A stretch of 64,000 nucleotides of DNA. Origin: Pedobacter miscanthi (lineage in GTDB: Bacteria; Bacteroidota; Bacteroidia; Sphingobacteriales; Sphingobacteriaceae). Below the pieces are notes generated by a model. The model did not search any database, had not been told where the DNA came from, and worked only from the letters and a program-made list of their open reading frames with translations. Below, piece by piece: positions 7,962-15,394 of the stretch. The DNA lies in the NCBI RefSeq assembly GCF_003315595.1, contig NZ_QNQU01000007.1, positions 62,001 to 126,000 on the forward strand. Direction: 5' to 3'. The position numbers and the translations under genes are program-made. Every line of letters starts with the position of its first letter. Position 1 is the first letter of the stretch.

Positions 7962-8729
7962 ATGAAAAATAAAATTGCAATTATTACCGGCGCGAGTCAG
8001 GGAATCGGGAGAGCTACAGCTCTTAGGCTGGCAGAAGACTTTAAAGGTTTGGTCCTTGTAGCCAGAAATATGGAAGAACTTGAAAAAACCGCAGGTATGA
8101 TCGGGGATCAGACAGAACTGGAACTCATATCCGCAGATTTGAGGGAAAGTGATGCAGCTTTACAGGTTGTAGGTCAGGCAGTGCAAAGATTTGGAAGGAT
8201 CGATGCACTGATTAATATAGCTGGTGCAGTACCTCAGATATCCGTATTCGACATGACAGATGCACAGTGGAATGATGGTGCAGAAATGAAATTACATGGG
8301 GCCAGAAGACTTACAATAGCGGCTTGGCCATTTTTAAAGCAAAGCGGAGGTTCAGTGGTCTTCACATCGGGAAGTTCGGCAGCAGAGCCAAAAGCAGCTT
8401 TTGCTGCTGTGGCAGTTATTAATGCTGCCATAGTAGCGCTCGCGAAAGCATTTGCAGATACTGGAAAAGCGGAAGGGATTCAGGTAAACAGCCTTCTTCC
8501 TGGTGCGGTAATGAGTAATAGGCGTAAAAACTTTTTGAACAAACTTGCGGAGACCAACCAGATATCCGTGGAGGAGGCATCACAGAAATTCCTCAGAGAA
8601 TCCGGAATTCCACGGTATGGTGAACCTGCCGAAATTGCAAACCTGATTGCCTTTATGGTCTCTGCAGATGCACAATGGATGACAGGTTCGGCGATCAGGA
8701 TGGATGGTGGAGAAATCCGGGGTATATAA
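7962..8729 (+). CDS. short-chain dehydrogenase-like protein lacking the catalytic Tyr and Lys
   Basis: A 255-residue Rossmann-fold protein of the SDR family. The NAD(P)-binding TGASQGIG (residues 9-16), the NIAG motif and the C-terminal GEPAEIANLIAFMVSADAQWMTGSAIRMDGG are typical. The active-site YxxxK is absent: the aligned stretch AAVAVINAAI has Val150 where Tyr is expected and Asn154 where Lys is expected. Ser in TSGSS is kept. The protein can therefore probably bind a nucleotide but not do ordinary SDR chemistry, or it uses a different mechanism. It is the last gene of the hydrolase-egt operon. Family call is firm; activity is doubtful. Confidence 0.85.
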   Translation: MKNKIAIITGASQGIGRATALRLAEDFKGLVLVARNMEELEKTAGMIGDQTELELISADLRESDAALQVVGQAVQRFGRIDALINIAGAVPQISVFDMTDAQWNDGAEMKLHGARRLTIAAWPFLKQSGGSVVFTSGSSAAEPKAAFAAVAVINAAIVALAKAFADTGKAEGIQVNSLLPGAVMSNRRKNFLNKLAETNQISVEEASQKFLRESGIPRYGEPAEIANLIAFMVSADAQWMTGSAIRMDGGEIRGI

Positions 8730-8820
8730 GGCAAAAATGTGCAACATTAAAATTTAACAAACTACCGTGACCTATGGAAAAACGCAGATATAGCCCTTAA
8801 ACACTATTAAAGAATAAATT

Positions 8821-9393
8821 ATGATCCTGACCGAATTGATGAAGGACGAGGAATTGGTTGCCCGCTTAAAAGCGGGCGACCATAAGGCGTTTGGGACCAT
8901 CTACAATAGATATAAAGGCCCGCTTTTTCGGCACGCCCTGCGTATGCTGAGAAATGAAGAGGAAGCAGAGGATATACTGCACGAACTCTTCGCTGCACTT
9001 TGGACAAAAGCAAACCAATATGATTCTTCGGTTCCCCTGGCATCTTTTCTCTACCGTGCGCTTAGAAACAGGATATATAATCATATGGCATATTCCAAGG
9101 TACGGGCCAGGTATGTGGAATCACTCCAAAACCACATCCAGTCCGGAAAGAATATAACCGATGAGCAATTAAGGGAGCGTGAGCTTTCTGAACTTATTGA
9201 ACGTGAGGTCGCATCGTTGCCTCCGCAAATGAGAAGGATCTTTGAGCTGAGCCGGAAAGCTAATCTAAGTCACCGTGAGATTGCCGAACTGATGAACCTC
9301 GCTGACAACACCGTCAAAAAACAGATCAGTTTAGCGATCGGGGTTTTAAGAAAAAAACTCCAATATATTATTTTGTTCTTCTCTGTTCTTTAA
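8821..9393 (+). CDS. ECF RNA polymerase sigma factor, Bacteroidota type, without anti-sigma
   Basis: A 190-residue sigma-70 family protein. Region 2 (about 25-95) contains LRMLRNEEEAEDILHELFAA and region 4 (about 130-180) contains LPPQMRRIFELSRKANLSHR and ADNTVKKQISLAIGVLR. The hydrophobic C-terminal tail (YIILFFSVL) occurs in the Bacteroidota family 1 expansion of ECF sigmas. These are normally followed by a FecR-like anti-sigma and a SusC receptor; neither is here. The next gene is 600 nt away on the other strand, so the sigma factor is an orphan. ATG 8821 gives a sensible N terminus; a second ATG at residue 7 is possible. Confidence 0.9.
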   Translation: MILTELMKDEELVARLKAGDHKAFGTIYNRYKGPLFRHALRMLRNEEEAEDILHELFAALWTKANQYDSSVPLASFLYRALRNRIYNHMAYSKVRARYVESLQNHIQSGKNITDEQLRERELSELIEREVASLPPQMRRIFELSRKANLSHREIAELMNLADNTVKKQISLAIGVLRKKLQYIILFFSVL

Positions 9394-9989
9394 AATGTCA
9401 AATTGAGGATTTCGCTAAAGTGTGCAACGGATTTCATTCCAAACCATGAACTCCGGCTATTTACCATCCGGTTTTGATGAGGCAGCATAGACGAAACTCA
9501 ATGTCCCAATTTGCCCGGATTCTTTATCTTCATTCTAAGATTTATTATTCCTGCTTTTGATTTGTCACTCTTTAAGAAGATCATCTCGCAGGAAAAGCGC
9601 TCTTCCAGGACATGGTTTATCATAAATTAGCCCGTCTTAGCAGACCAGAACACAAATATATTTCTGATTCGGAAGCAATTAGGACATCCATTTGGATTTC
9701 TTCGGGCACAGTTCATATTTGAATCCAGCACCATTTTTCAGGAACTAAAACTGCTTAATGACTTGAATAAGCACTCTTGAACGAAATCAAATGACCAAAA
9801 AGGAGGCTTAAGATGGATGGGAACGAATGGCCGTTTTTAGCGGCCGACCATTGCCCCTATTGATCTTCTAAGAATCCGGATACCACCATTTCCGCCAAAG
9901 AAACAAAATATTCCCATTATTTAATTTTATGATTTCCAACAGGCCAGGTTTCATTGAAAATTTTGTCAAGTCAAAATACACAAGCCAGA
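9394..9989. other. 596-nt gap between convergent genes, no gene recognised
   Basis: No open frame with protein-like composition, tRNA or clear terminator was found. Only a 5-bp GGCCG/CGGCC hairpin near 9830 stands out. It may be a remnant of a lost anti-sigma or receptor gene, but no recognisable coding fragment supports this. Confidence 0.4.
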
Positions 9990-11375
9990 TTAATCCTGGA
10001 TTTTCATAAATAAATTATTAAGGGATTCAGAATATGTAGGATGGGCAAATACGTAACTTCTGATCCGGTCATAGGTAATACCGCCCTCAATTGCCATCTG
10101 AAGGACTGAAATTACCTCACCACCCTGCTCTGCAAGGATGGCCGCCCCAAGTATTTTTTTTGTAACGGGGTCCACAAGAGCTTTCATGAGTCCAAGAGTT
10201 TCCCCCGTTTCTATACCACGGGCTACATTCGCCATCGGTAGGGTAACAACTTTAAAGTTTAAACCGGAGGATTTAGCCTGTTGTTCTGAAATCCCAACAC
10301 GACCCAATTGCGGATCTGTAAACATACAATATGGCAAAGTTCTCCCTTTTGTTGAGTATTTGGATCCGTTCATAAGATTCTCATAAACGATAATATGGTC
10401 GTTGTATGAGATATGGGTAAATGCCGGTCCCCCGTTAACATCGCCCAATGCCCAGATTCCGGCAACATTAGTTTCAAGCCTCTCGTTGACCTGAACATAT
10501 CCCCTACTATCCAAGATTACCCCGCATTGGTCCAGCGCTAATGTACCGGTCTGAGGTTGTCGCCCAATGGCAACCAAAACGTGGCTACATGCTATAGTTT
10601 GCATGGTACCGGCAGCAAGAATTTCTACTTTTATCCCGCCATCATGATCCCTTGTAAATTTCTCGGCCCTGGCTTCGGTAATTATTCCAAGCCCCTCATT
10701 TTCAAGTATTTTTCTCAACTCCAAGGAAATATCTGCATCTTCCTTTGACATGATACGTTCCGACCTTTCCAAAATCGTCACCCTGCTTCCAAAACGATGA
10801 AACATCTGGCCAAATTCGAGTGCTATATAACTCCCCCCTATAATCAAGAGATGTTCAGGAATTTCCTCCAGATCCAGTATTGAAGTTGATGTTAGATATC
10901 CGACATCACTCAACCCACTGATCTCTGGAACTGCACTAGAGGTTCCGGTATTTATGAAAATCCACTCCGCCGAAACCGTTTCCCGGCTTCCATCCGTTTT
11001 CATTACCAATACATCCTTTTTACCGGAGAACTGCGCATCACCAAAAATTAATGTGAGATTTTCGATTGTTTCGAGCGATTTTTGCGATCCTGTCCTAAAT
11101 TGTTCCACGATTTTATCCTTCCTTGCTTTAATAGCTTTGAAATCGACCAAAACAGGCCCGGTTTCTATTCCTAATTGCTTTGCTTTGATTGGCTGATGAG
11201 CAGCCCTCGCGGATACAATCATAGTCTTTGTTGGAGTACATCCATCATTTATACAGGTTCCACCGACAAATCTTTTTTCTATCAAACATGTTTTTTTGCC
11301 AGCTTTCGCAAGTTTTCTGGCCAGTGGTAGTCCTGCCTGTCCGGCGCCGATTATAATTACATCATAATGAGTCAT
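9990..11375 (-). CDS. pyridine nucleotide-disulfide oxidoreductase (mercuric reductase / lipoamide dehydrogenase-like)
   Basis: A 461-residue flavoprotein from the ATG at 11375 (an upstream in-frame start at 11420 would add 15 residues that do not fit the family). It has an FAD-binding GAGQAG at 10-15, the redox-active disulfide GGTCINDGCTPTK with Cys41 and Cys46, a second GGSYIALEFGQMF NAD(P) site, the FAD motif ALGDVNGG and the C-terminal active-site HPTYSE (His445, Glu450). No N-terminal metal-binding domain or C-terminal Cys-Cys pair is present, so true mercuric reductase activity is unlikely. It reduces a disulfide or quinone-type substrate. It is divergent from hydrolase 2 across a giant TetR palindrome and may share its control. 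Confidence 0.88.
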   Translation of the reverse strand: MTHYDVIIIGAGQAGLPLARKLAKAGKKTCLIEKRFVGGTCINDGCTPTKTMIVSARAAHQPIKAKQLGIETGPVLVDFKAIKARKDKIVEQFRTGSQKSLETIENLTLIFGDAQFSGKKDVLVMKTDGSRETVSAEWIFINTGTSSAVPEISGLSDVGYLTSTSILDLEEIPEHLLIIGGSYIALEFGQMFHRFGSRVTILERSERIMSKEDADISLELRKILENEGLGIITEARAEKFTRDHDGGIKVEILAAGTMQTIACSHVLVAIGRQPQTGTLALDQCGVILDSRGYVQVNERLETNVAGIWALGDVNGGPAFTHISYNDHIIVYENLMNGSKYSTKGRTLPYCMFTDPQLGRVGISEQQAKSSGLNFKVVTLPMANVARGIETGETLGLMKALVDPVTKKILGAAILAEQGGEVISVLQMAIEGGITYDRIRSYVFAHPTYSESLNNLFMKIQD

Positions 11376-11621
11376 AAACATACATTTAAAGTTACCATCC
11401 CAAAATTGAAATGCCTGCATACAAGATAAACAATAAAGGAATCCACCTAAAGCTTATGGATCGAAAAAATTTATTTTGATCCCGTTAGCCTTATCTTCCC
11501 TTAAATCCAAAATGGGTAAAACATCTGCCGGATCAATACCGATCTACCGTATCATCCATCCCTTAGCAATTAAGCCCGATTGCCACCTATTAATTTGTGG
11601 ACAATAAATAAATGTCATTAA

Positions 11622-11667
11622 AAAACAATAAAACAAAACAGACCAGTCTGTTTTGTTTTATTGTTTT
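11622..11667. promoter_or_regulatory. TetR operator 4 within a 46-bp perfect inverted repeat
   Basis: Two exact 22-bp arms (11622-11643 and 11646-11667) flank a CA centre. The inner 8 bp of each arm (AACAGAC / GTCTGTT region) matches the other TetR operators. It lies in the 376-nt divergent region between the flavoprotein and hydrolase 2 and could serve both. TAAATTTG at 11667-11674 is a perfect -7 element for hydrolase 2, directly abutting the repeat. Confidence 0.8.
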
Positions 11668-11674
11668 AAATTTG
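11667..11674 (+). promoter_or_regulatory. -7 element of hydrolase 2
   Basis: TAAATTTG equals the TAnnTTTG consensus. No TTTG exists at the ideal 19-nt distance; CTG at 11648-11650 and TTTG at 11652-11655 are closer. The box overlaps the last base of the inverted repeat, so a bound repressor would block polymerase. Confidence 0.5.
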
Positions 11675-11751
11675 GTCTGTCCGGATTAATAGAAGGATAC
11701 ATATAAATTGTAATAAGAGTGCAGTAATACTGCGTAAGAAATTTGTCGATT

Positions 11752-12612
11752 ATGAAAAAACAACAGTTAAGTTACAAGTCAGTAATTGTTAAGGGGGTCA
11801 AAATATTTTACAGGGAGGCTGGGGACAAAAATGCTCCCCATTTGATATTGCTCAACGGAGTGCCGAATTCATCGAGCGCGTTTGACCAACTGATGCAAAA
11901 TCTGCAGGAGGATCTATATATGATAGCTCCGGATTTTCCCGGCTTTGGGAACAGCGGAACACCTAAGCCAAATGAATTTGAATATAGCTTTGAAAATCTG
12001 TCCAAAGTAATCGAGCTGTTAATAAACCAGCTTGGAATGAGTGATGTCAGCGTTTATGCCCTCGGTTATGGAGGACCGATAGCCTTTAGGATAGCGCAAC
12101 GCCAACCCGCTATATTCAAAAAATATATTTTGCAGAACACCAACGCATACGAGGAAGGCTTAGGTCCTGCCATGGTGGCCGCAGCACCGTTTTTGACAGA
12201 TAGGAATCTGGAAACCGAAAAACTCGTGGCCCCCTTACTTGAACGTGAAGGGATGGAAATGTTTTTTTTAAACGGGATAAGCGATGAGAAAGCTGTAAAT
12301 CCTGATCATATTAATACAGCCATTTATCATCTGTCACGCCCCGGCCAAAAGGAAATTCAATTGGATCTCCTGTATGATTATAGAAACAATATTGCAGAAT
12401 ATCCAAAATGGCAGAATTTTTTAAAACGTTATCAGCCTGAAATGTTACTGGTTTGGGGTAAAAACGATGTTTTCTTTCCATTGGATGCAGCAGAGGCCTT
12501 TAAGAAGGATGTCCCGAATGCGGAATTATGGGTTTATGATACTTCGCACCTGGCTCTGGAAGAATACCATCAGGATATTGCGGAAAAAATAAAGGCTTTT
12601 ATGATCGGTTAA
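11752..12612 (+). CDS. alpha/beta hydrolase paralogue without its nucleophile
   Basis: A 286-residue alpha/beta hydrolase-fold protein collinear with the enzyme at 2796. Numbering matches residue for residue: the acid Asp239 and base His266 (DTSHLAL) are kept, but the nucleophile Asp105 is replaced by Gly (YALGYGGPIA) and oxyanion-hole His35 by Asn (LLNGVPNSSS). The ATG at 11752 was preferred over a TTG at 11743. Normal hydrolase turnover through a covalent intermediate is therefore not possible. The gene carries the TetR palindrome in its promoter, so it is likely expressed together with the intact paralogue. It may bind the same ligand, act as a sponge or signal protein, or have new chemistry. 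Followed by a terminator. Confidence 0.88.
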   Translation: MKKQQLSYKSVIVKGVKIFYREAGDKNAPHLILLNGVPNSSSAFDQLMQNLQEDLYMIAPDFPGFGNSGTPKPNEFEYSFENLSKVIELLINQLGMSDVSVYALGYGGPIAFRIAQRQPAIFKKYILQNTNAYEEGLGPAMVAAAPFLTDRNLETEKLVAPLLEREGMEMFFLNGISDEKAVNPDHINTAIYHLSRPGQKEIQLDLLYDYRNNIAEYPKWQNFLKRYQPEMLLVWGKNDVFFPLDAAEAFKKDVPNAELWVYDTSHLALEEYHQDIAEKIKAFMIG

Positions 12613-12676
12613 AAAATATTATGCAATGTACCTATAGGCCGCCGTAAAAAAACTAGGTATGGGGAAAGAAAAGAAG

Positions 12677-12714
12677 TACTCTTAGATGTTTTCAAAAACG
12701 CTAAGAGTATTTTA
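12677..12714 (+). terminator. Rho-independent terminator of hydrolase 2
   Basis: A 9-bp stem TACTCTTAG/CTAAGAGTA (12677-12685 and 12701-12709) with a 15-nt loop that can pair further, followed by TTTT. It starts 65 nt after the stop codon. Confidence 0.65.
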
Positions 12715-12953
12715 TAATGCATTATTGAGAAAACCGCGCGATATCAGGCTGGCTTATTTTCGAAACCAGTCCCAAAGTAGAATACAACAATGATGCACGC
12801 GGATGCTGAATTATTATCAGTGATTATCGATGTTGGTACCGGGCGAACCAATGTACCGATGCGATTCGGGAAATTTGGGCCATTATTCGGGAAAAGGAAC
12901 CATTTTTAACTCACCTGTCAAATTGGATCTTTACATTATCAAAACACAGCGCG

Positions 12954-13652
12954 ATGATCCTAAACATCCCAATTTTAACGGCTATGAACTATCGATCGGA
13001 ATTCTTTTTAACAGCTACCAAGGAATCATTTATCCGGGCCATACCTTTTGTGCCTACGAGTCTTATAATGGTCAGCTTAGCAGTAACCCATGATCAGTTG
13101 GGTATGGCTTTTTTCGGGGCTGCCTCCATTCTAACCCAGATTATCACAACAAAACTATCATTTATTTTGGCAAGGAAAAAAATTAACGCGACCGGATTGA
13201 ACATATTGGTTATCCTAATTTCTACAATTAGCACAATCACCCTCGCAATTCACTATCTGAACGCGGATAAGGCGGAATTACTCCACTTCTCAAGGATTCA
13301 AACACAATGTTTATGCATAATTCTTGCGGGAATTCATACAACTTTCATATCTAATGTCCGTCTCCCGCATCTCCAAAAACAAATATCAGATTTGAAATGC
13401 AATCAATTTTTGTTAAACCAGAAAGGTACGGTGTATTACATTGCTGGTGTAGTGTTTGGAACTGCAATGGGATTGGCAGTTTATGTTTCTATCGGTTATA
13501 TCCTTTCATTGCCTTTGTTATCATCATATACTTGTATTAATTTTCTGATCGGGATGATGTTAATAACAGTTGTTATCAAACGTCTTTGGACTGTTGTAAG
13601 TTCAATTGAAATTTCATGCACCCAATGTGCAGGAAGAAAAACTGAAAAATAG
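12954..13652 (+). CDS. hypothetical integral membrane protein
   Basis: Up to 232 residues from ATG 12954; ATG 12984 (MNYRSEFFLTA) is an equally good start. Five or six hydrophobic segments are visible, including IPFVPTSLIMVSLAV, MAFFGAASILTQII, NILVILISTISTITLAI and YIAGVVFGTAMGLAVYVSIG. The C-terminal end has a Cys pair (CTQC). The arrangement resembles half of an MFS-like transporter, but I cannot assign a family. It lies on its own between two terminators or gaps. A different frame over its start (12830-13093) also stays open but reads like chance. The gene may be real or a remnant. Confidence 0.5.
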   Translation: MILNIPILTAMNYRSEFFLTATKESFIRAIPFVPTSLIMVSLAVTHDQLGMAFFGAASILTQIITTKLSFILARKKINATGLNILVILISTISTITLAIHYLNADKAELLHFSRIQTQCLCIILAGIHTTFISNVRLPHLQKQISDLKCNQFLLNQKGTVYYIAGVVFGTAMGLAVYVSIGYILSLPLLSSYTCINFLIGMMLITVVIKRLWTVVSSIEISCTQCAGRKTEK

Positions 13653-13862
13653 ATAGGATAAACGGCCCCTTATTAAAATGGTCACAACCACCGCTGGCAC
13701 GTGCTTATGCCAATGGGGCGTATCCCCTGATCTCTGGAACCAGATTGCGCAAAACGGTAGTCAATGAATTTCACCAGATCAAATCTTAATCAGGTGAGAG
13801 CCGTAATTTAAAAGACCGGCCTCATCCAAGCACCGATCTTTTTACCAAATCTAAACCTAAAT
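13653..13862. other. gap with a short open fragment
   Basis: A + strand frame without a start codon is open from 13653 to TAA at 13787-13789, with protein-like text such as LARAYANGAYPLISGTRLRK. An imperfect hairpin near 13811-13840 is followed by five T. No complete gene is seen. Confidence 0.3.
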
Positions 13863-14065
13863 TTAGTAGTCTAAAGCTCTTTTAAAATTGACAATCTGAT
13901 CAATATTGCCATAATCATCAACACAACCTTTAATTATCCGTTCTCCCACCGCAGTAGTAACAACTATCATATTTTGCTTATTGTGGACCCCAGCAAAAAA
14001 ATCAGGATATCATTCAAATGATTTTTAGAGCAAACCCATGCTTTGTCCTCAATCACTTTGATTTG
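13863..14065 (-). pseudogene. frameshifted coding remnant, unknown family
   Basis: Two - strand frames read like one protein broken by a shift at a run of seven A (13995-14001). The first part (14065 downward) gives IKVIEDKAWVCSKNHLNDIL; the second gives GVHNKQNMIVVTTAVGERI and ends NFKRALDY before TAA at 13863. There is no start codon and an in-frame TAG directly upstream. It may be the decayed tail of a gene that once lay downstream of porV. The family is unknown, and chance cannot be excluded. Confidence 0.35.
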
Positions 14066-14117
14066 CTAACCAAATCTGATTTTCAATTTGAGGATATCCT
14101 TAATCTGCTATTAATAT

Positions 14118-15287
14118 TTAGTGGAAATTACTTCTAGTCTTTAAATTATAACCAAGTGAAATCCTGATTGTATTAGCAAGAGGACTCTTCTGCTGAGAAG
14201 CCTGAAGATAACAGAAATCAAGATTAAGCTGGCGATAGCAGAAGCCAGTACCAAGGGTAAAATAACCTTTATTACCTTTATTCGGGTTCTCATAAAAATA
14301 ACCGGCCCGTAAAGCGAACCTATTATCATAACAGTATTCCAGTCCTGTAGAAAAGCTTATTTCATCGAGCTCTTCCTTTAATCCTCCCGGAGCATCGCCG
14401 AATGATTTAAAAATACCTTCCACCAATGTTTTATCATCATCATGTCCTTTAATTATCCTATTTTCTGCATCCCTAATAGGTGGGGTAGGCACTAGCAATT
14501 TATTAATATCGAAAGCTAATGTAATAGCACTGTAACCATCGGTAAACCAGGTATTTGCTGTCCCAAGTTTCAAATTGGTCGGTAAAAAATATTTTTTACC
14601 ATCCTGATTGTAACTTATTCTGCTGCCAATGTTTGAGATATTTAATCCGATAGCAAACAAAGACTCTTTACCAAAAATCAGCGTATTTTTTTTAAAATAA
14701 AATGAGGCATCAGCGGCAAAAACCTTATTTCCCTGACTATAGGCACCCTGATTAGTTACAGTTCCTTCCAATGAGGAATAAATGTAACGCAATGATAGAC
14801 CCGCTGAGAAATTTTCTCCAAAGCTACGGGCATAAGAGCCATCTACAGAAAATTCATAAGGGCGTATACTGCCCTGTGAATTCCTCTCATTATCATATAA
14901 ATCTACGCTACCAAGATTGAAATACCTGAAGGATGCACCGAATGCGCTGTGCTGATCCAACGGCTGCACATAGCTGCCGTAAGAAAGAAATACATTCGGC
15001 ACCTGGCTTCTAAGCCATGGGCTGTAAGAAACCGACAGGCCTCCATGATCAAGGAATGCAATTTTTGAGGGATTCCAATATAGGGCGTTCGCATCAGGCG
15101 ATATGGCAACGCCCGCATCGCCCAACGCACCAGATCTTGAATCCGGGGAAACGCTTAAGAACGGTACTGCTGTGACGATTTCGTTCGACGACCTTCCACT
15201 GCTCCTCCCACCGGTATCCTGAGCAAAAACATCAATTGTAAAAAAATTGATCAATAGTACTGTTATAGCAAGCGAGTAGCCTTTCAT
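14118..15287 (-). CDS. porV: type IX secretion outer-membrane protein PorV
   Basis: A 389-residue protein with a signal peptide (MKGYSLAITVLLINFFTIDVFAQ) and the PorV/LptO hallmark AVPFLSVSPDSRSGALGDAG followed by ALYWNPSKIAF. The rest alternates as an FadL-like outer-membrane beta-barrel. PorV shuttles T9SS cargo from the translocon to the attachment complex and recognises the C-terminal sorting domain. A cargo with such a domain is encoded in this window at 38018-40297. It lies 107 nt downstream of the GH2 gene on the same strand, so it may be co-transcribed with the long FAS1/SusCD operon, an unusual place for a secretion component. It could be one of several PorV paralogues. Confidence 0.9.
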   Translation of the reverse strand: MKGYSLAITVLLINFFTIDVFAQDTGGRSSGRSSNEIVTAVPFLSVSPDSRSGALGDAGVAISPDANALYWNPSKIAFLDHGGLSVSYSPWLRSQVPNVFLSYGSYVQPLDQHSAFGASFRYFNLGSVDLYDNERNSQGSIRPYEFSVDGSYARSFGENFSAGLSLRYIYSSLEGTVTNQGAYSQGNKVFAADASFYFKKNTLIFGKESLFAIGLNISNIGSRISYNQDGKKYFLPTNLKLGTANTWFTDGYSAITLAFDINKLLVPTPPIRDAENRIIKGHDDDKTLVEGIFKSFGDAPGGLKEELDEISFSTGLEYCYDNRFALRAGYFYENPNKGNKGYFTLGTGFCYRQLNLDFCYLQASQQKSPLANTIRISLGYNLKTRSNFH

Positions 15288-15394
15288 GGAGTATGGTTTG
15301 GTTTTATCATCTAAAAAAATAGATCCGATGTATATGTTGCTACTTCATTGGTTCATGTAAACAACATATACAACTTATTTTAAATTATTTCACA

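Noticed and set aside
9990..11375. Flavoprotein as true mercuric reductase
   Set aside because: The C-terminal Cys pair and N-terminal metal-binding domain are absent, and no other mer genes are near.
11622..11667. 46-bp inverted repeat as an invertible promoter switch
   Set aside because: The arms are almost contiguous, leaving nothing to invert, and no recombinase gene is seen.
12830..13093. 87-codon + strand frame overlapping the membrane protein start
   Set aside because: It has no family resemblance or good start, and the frame with membrane helices is better supported, though neither is certain.
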